Below are positions 61,219-64,000 of a DNA stretch of 64,000 nucleotides, in pieces. Each line of letters starts with the position of its first letter. Within the stretch, counting starts at the first letter, position 1. Source of the DNA: Phycisphaerales bacterium (GTDB taxonomy: Bacteria; Planctomycetota; Phycisphaerae; UBA1845; UTPLA1); assembly GCA_022360095.1 (NCBI GenBank), contig JAKSDK010000144.1:20121-84120 (forward strand), given 5' to 3'. The translations under genes and the position numbers were made by a program. The notes under the pieces were generated by a model. That model had not been told where the DNA came from and made no database searches. It was given only the letters and a program-made list of their open reading frames with translations.

Positions 61219-62903
61219 AGAAAAAGAAAACCGGAAATAAAGAAGAGAGCGGGCTTTTTAATGATGTCGTGTGGGGCGTTCAGCACGATGCGTTTGACGA
61301 TAGGCTTGGGCACAGTCTTATGCGGGTGTGGAGTGTTGGAAAGATTAACCAACGCACTGCCGGAATGCTTCGAGACAGGGTGCGAAAGCTGAAAGCAAAA
61401 GATGAGTTTGGTGAACTCACGCCATTCAGGAAACCGCAATTAGGCGAAGGAGAAATCCCGCTTGGCCGTGCTTTCGGTGGTGTTTTCAAAGCAATTATTT
61501 TTATCGTGATGCAATGGCTCAACGCGGGGCTGCTAATCCTCGGAAACACGGGGGCGTCAAAAACCAATCTTACCAAGCTGCTCATCTTACACCTTGCTAA
61601 TTATCTCGACGGCTTGTGGTGCAGCGATATGTACAAGAAAGAAATCAGAGGGCTACGGCCTCTGTTCCATCGGGTTGGTAAAGATTTTATTATCGCTCGA
61701 CCACACCAATTAAAAGTCAATCTCCTTCAAGCTGACGGAGACCCACGCGGACATCTTCCGATGATGCTGGGGATTCTGCAACGAATCCTTGACTTGCCAA
61801 GTAGGGCGATGGTGATTTTGCGAGGGGTGTGTCATTGGTTGTATGAACAGTTTGGGATTTATCGAGGGACGGTTGATTGCTGGCCTACCCTCTTTGATGC
61901 GTATGAGCACATCAAAAAATCAGAGGGCTTGAACGCTGCTGCAAAAGAGGCGTTGCTTGATCGACTTGGAAGTTTCCTTATTTCGCTGTCTCCAAAGGTG
62001 GGAGCGTATCGCCTGGCATGGAAGCCGAGTGATTTGAGTAAACGCTTCATAGATTTTGAATTTAGCACGGCAGGGGAAGCGGTGAAATCGGTTGTGCTCA
62101 ATTACTTCCTGTTTTCAGTTTTGAGAAGCAGAGTTGCATCGGGGAAAGTGAATCAAGCCATGTCTTTTATGTGTTTCTTCGAGGATTGCCAGCGTTTTTT
62201 CAGTTCAAGAACCGAGGGCGGAGAGATAACGCCGGCGGAAGAAATTGCTGGTTTGATTAGAGGCACAGGAACAGGGCTTGCCTTTACAGCACAAACAATG
62301 TCGGGCTTGCCTCATGGCTTGATTCCGAATCTTGGAACAAAGGTCATGTGTCGGCTTGGGAGTCATGCTGATTATCAATCGTTGGGAACAGACATGGGGA
62401 TGAACGCCGAGCAAATCAAGTGGGCAAAGCTGAATTTGCGTCCAGGCGTTTCTATCTGGAGTTTGGCAGAAGGGTGGCGGCTTCCGTTTCCTGTTCTCAC
62501 GCCAAAGCTGAATATTCCGTCTGTTGTTAGTGATGCTGACGCTATCGCAAGCATGAAGGCACTTGATTCGCTGCGTTCTGTGCCTGCTCCTGAGTTTGCG
62601 AATTGGCAGCCTCATTATGTCGTAACGGTAAGCGATACCGCTTCATCGTCGGCAAATCATTCGTTGTCTGATGCTGAGTTGCGTTTTCTCGACGCCGTTG
62701 TTTCCGAGCCGGGCAAGGGTTCGAGTTTTTATTCTCGCAAGACAGGGATTAGCGGAAAACGTGCGGCTGCGATTCGAGCGAAATTGGTTGAGGCGGGATA
62801 TGTGCGGGAACACAAGGTAGCGACCAGTCAACGGGGGCGAACCTCTATTGTGTTAGAGCCGACTGACGAAGCGACGGAGGCAATCGCTGACGCGGTGAAG
62901 TGA
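61215..62903 (+). CDS. FtsK/HerA/TraD-like ATPase with C-terminal winged helix
   Basis: A 562-residue protein. Walker A reads LGNTGASKTNL (about 108-118), with Ser in place of the usual Gly before Lys; Walker B is SFMCFFEDCQRFF near 318. LAFTAQTMSGLPHGLIPNLGTKVMCRLG is the sensor/arginine-finger region of conjugation-type coupling ATPases. The end (about 480-545), LRFLDAVVSEPGKGSSFYSRKTGISGKRAAAIRAKLVEAGYVREHKV, is a winged helix. It is translationally coupled to genes on both sides, and the next gene encodes a nuclease-like domain, reproducing in two genes the order of the fused protein at 39.2-41.1 kb. Probably moves DNA for an integrative element. Confidence 0.8.
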   Translation: MKKKKTGNKEESGLFNDVVWGVQHDAFDDRLGHSLMRVWSVGKINQRTAGMLRDRVRKLKAKDEFGELTPFRKPQLGEGEIPLGRAFGGVFKAIIFIVMQWLNAGLLILGNTGASKTNLTKLLILHLANYLDGLWCSDMYKKEIRGLRPLFHRVGKDFIIARPHQLKVNLLQADGDPRGHLPMMLGILQRILDLPSRAMVILRGVCHWLYEQFGIYRGTVDCWPTLFDAYEHIKKSEGLNAAAKEALLDRLGSFLISLSPKVGAYRLAWKPSDLSKRFIDFEFSTAGEAVKSVVLNYFLFSVLRSRVASGKVNQAMSFMCFFEDCQRFFSSRTEGGEITPAEEIAGLIRGTGTGLAFTAQTMSGLPHGLIPNLGTKVMCRLGSHADYQSLGTDMGMNAEQIKWAKLNLRPGVSIWSLAEGWRLPFPVLTPKLNIPSVVSDADAIASMKALDSLRSVPAPEFANWQPHYVVTVSDTASSSANHSLSDAELRFLDAVVSEPGKGSSFYSRKTGISGKRAAAIRAKLVEAGYVREHKVATSQRGRTSIVLEPTDEATEAIADAVK

Positions 62904-63337
62904 AGATTATGCGAGGCGGATTTCTCCATAACAGAGTTTTGCTTGAACCGCCTGAGCGGTTTTTGTTGGAGCGTGGTGCATCGGTGAAGCATGAGTTTCC
63001 TACCGCTCCTGGGAGAGATGCAGGTTTTGTTGATTTGTTTGCTGAATACGAATCACGGCGAATTGTCGTCGAGGCAGAGCTGACCCCTGCTCGCGTGGTT
63101 AATGACGTGGCGAAGGCAGTGGCGCTGAACGCGAATTTACTGCTCATCATCGTTCCCACCAGGAGCGTCGCAAAGGCAGCGAACAAGCGATTGTCCGCGA
63201 TCGAACGGCCAGAAGGTCTAACGATTTGCTGTGAACCGTTAGGCACGGCAATGAAAGCACTTAGGGATTTTTGTTCTTTAATGACAGTCTCGAATGTCCC
63301 GCTGTCATTAAGTCATAAAACCACGAGGAGAGCGTGA
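62900..63337 (+). CDS. PD-(D/E)XK nuclease-like protein
   Basis: A 145-residue protein; GTG at 62900 overlaps the ATPase stop (GTGA), ATG at 62909 is the alternative. GRDAGFVDLFAEYESRRIVVEAELTPARVVNDVAKAVALNANLLLIIVPTRSVAKAANKRL (about 35-95) has the D...ExE/strand-helix-strand pattern of restriction-like nucleases and closely mirrors the C-terminal domain of the 39162-41129 ATPase (GRVDVLARKGAERVGIEVETGKSNVVENVKNGLL). The missing Lys of ExK suggests a variant site. Expected to act with the ATPase before it. Confidence 0.65.
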   Translation: MKIMRGGFLHNRVLLEPPERFLLERGASVKHEFPTAPGRDAGFVDLFAEYESRRIVVEAELTPARVVNDVAKAVALNANLLLIIVPTRSVAKAANKRLSAIERPEGLTICCEPLGTAMKALRDFCSLMTVSNVPLSLSHKTTRRA

Positions 63338-63567
63338 TGAAGATTCTATGGCCGAATGTGTTTGCCTTCGCCTTGCTGATCTTCGCGTTTTGGTTGGCGG
63401 TCTCGAATCACGAGGAAATCAAAATGAGCCTTGCCACCATTGGCGATGTCGGCTCTGGCGATTCATCAAAACAAATGCGTGGGCTGATTGTTCTGACGGT
63501 GTGCTTTGCAATCTTAATCGCCATTCTGCGGGTGATTATTTCGCAGAGCAACCAGAAGAAAGATTGA
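63337..63567 (+). CDS. Small two-helix membrane protein
   Basis: From the ATG at 63337 (GAGGAG ahead) 76 residues with two hydrophobic stretches: ILWPNVFAFALLIFAFWLAV (about 3-22) and RGLIVLTVCFAILIAILRVIISQ (about 48-70), and a basic end. It overlaps the previous stop by one base. Role unknown; it fits an envelope component of the element's operon. Confidence 0.65.
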   Translation: MKILWPNVFAFALLIFAFWLAVSNHEEIKMSLATIGDVGSGDSSKQMRGLIVLTVCFAILIAILRVIISQSNQKKD

Positions 63568-63608
63568 GTCCTTTGGTAACTCGGTATTTTTTGAATGGAG
63601 AAAACGTG

Positions 63609-64000
63609 ATGTACGAGAAAAAAGCGAGTCGTGCTCATCCTGTTCTTGCAGTGTTTGTAATTGATGAATCAGGGAGCATGGGAGATTGCTTGCCCGGCTC
63701 ATCAGACAAAAAGTGTACGTGGACAGAGCGGTACGCCGGAATTTTGTTTAAGGATTTGTTAGAGCGATGCACATCCGTCAACGGCGACTCTGTAACGGTT
63801 AAGTCTCGATATCACATCTTGGTGATTCGCTACGGTGGTCGGGCAGAAGTATGGGGCGATGGGATTATGGATATTGAAGCGGCGATTGAACGCTACTCCA
63901 AGGCTAACAATTCTCTCGGATTGCGAGGGGGCTTAGGCGGAACCAACGCAGAAGCAGCGTTTCAGCTTGCGTTTGATTATCTCAAAGATGCGGTCAAGCA
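63609..64000 (+). CDS. von Willebrand factor A (vWA) domain protein, 3' end outside window
   Basis: Begins at ATG 63609 (a GTG lies directly before it) and is still open at the right edge; 130 residues visible. PVLAVFVIDESGSMG gives the MIDAS motif (Asp19, Ser21, Ser23) and GLGGTNAEAAFQLAFDYL a later MIDAS Thr. vWA domains bind a divalent metal and mediate protein contacts, often beside ATPases. Cytosolic by appearance. It follows the ATPase, nuclease-like and membrane genes and is probably in the same operon. Confidence 0.85.
   Translation, partial: MYEKKASRAHPVLAVFVIDESGSMGDCLPGSSDKKCTWTERYAGILFKDLLERCTSVNGDSVTVKSRYHILVIRYGGRAEVWGDGIMDIEAAIERYSKANNSLGLRGGLGGTNAEAAFQLAFDYLKDAVK

Noticed and set aside
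1..64000. CRISPR arrays
   Set aside because: No run of regularly spaced direct repeats was seen anywhere; only pairs of short repeats.
1..64000. tRNA or rRNA genes, including a tRNA attachment site for the integrase
   Set aside because: Several GTTCGA-like strings were checked but none had the surrounding cloverleaf; no rRNA-like sequence was noticed.

Overview
The window looks like a planctomycete chromosome (Phycisphaerae-like is my best guess). The signs are an ECF sigma factor next to a membrane Ser/Thr kinase with TPRs, a PEP-CTERM protein, and secreted proteins with GACC cysteine repeats, dockerin-like Asp/Asn-rich calcium motifs, thrombospondin type 3 motifs or HAF repeats. A housekeeping dapF is also present. 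No rRNA or tRNA gene was recognised.

Region 1 (1-6.9 kb) holds the end of a polyketide/PUFA-synthase locus: a partial dehydratase-domain protein, a PfaC-like KS-CLF-hotdog protein, and a coupled dapF. Region 2 (7.3-10.2 kb) is a compact set of minus-strand genes: two tautomerases, a DUF4242-like protein, a nitrilase and a MarR regulator. Four matching palindromes around TCTGTA-TA-TACAGA lie upstream of four of these starts, so this looks like one regulon. Region 3 (10.5-22.3 kb) is a ten-gene plus-strand operon: an Asp-box protein, two VioB/RebD-type ferritin-like proteins, an S1/P1-type nuclease, two EEP phosphodiesterases, an unknown protein, a GMC oxidoreductase, a truncated SRPBCC fragment and an animal-type haem peroxidase. 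I know of no described system with this content. Region 4 (22.4-30.4 kb) has the PEP-CTERM protein, the sigma/kinase pair and a large secreted Cys-rich protein.

At about 30.4 kb the sequence becomes visibly AT-richer and turns accessory. Region 5 (30.7-39.1 kb) has signalling and defence-like genes: a small TM plus beta-domain protein, an OLD-family nuclease, a DUF2130 protein, a KTSC protein, an FHA protein and a kinase with a novel C-terminus. Region 6 (39.2-45.9 kb) looks mobile: an ATPase fused to a nuclease-like domain, winged-helix proteins, an XF1762-like acetyltransferase and an archaeal-looking tyrosine recombinase. Region 7 (46.2-53.1 kb) returns to secreted planctomycete proteins, separated by unusually structured intergenic DNA, including a pseudoknotted RNA candidate at 50.33-50.48 kb. 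Region 8 (53.5-58.3 kb) is a minus-strand operon of ECF sigma factor, unknown protein, Lon-like/methyltransferase fusion and a gene with no normal start codon. Region 9 (58.5-64 kb, running off the window) is a second mobile-type operon: DUF3102-like protein, DNA methyltransferase, small membrane and zinc proteins, FtsK/HerA-like ATPase, nuclease-like protein and a vWA protein.

The best candidates for something undescribed are the region 3 oxidative operon, the region 8 sigma/Lon-methyltransferase operon, the 50.4 kb RNA, and the fused versus split ATPase-nuclease modules of regions 6 and 9.
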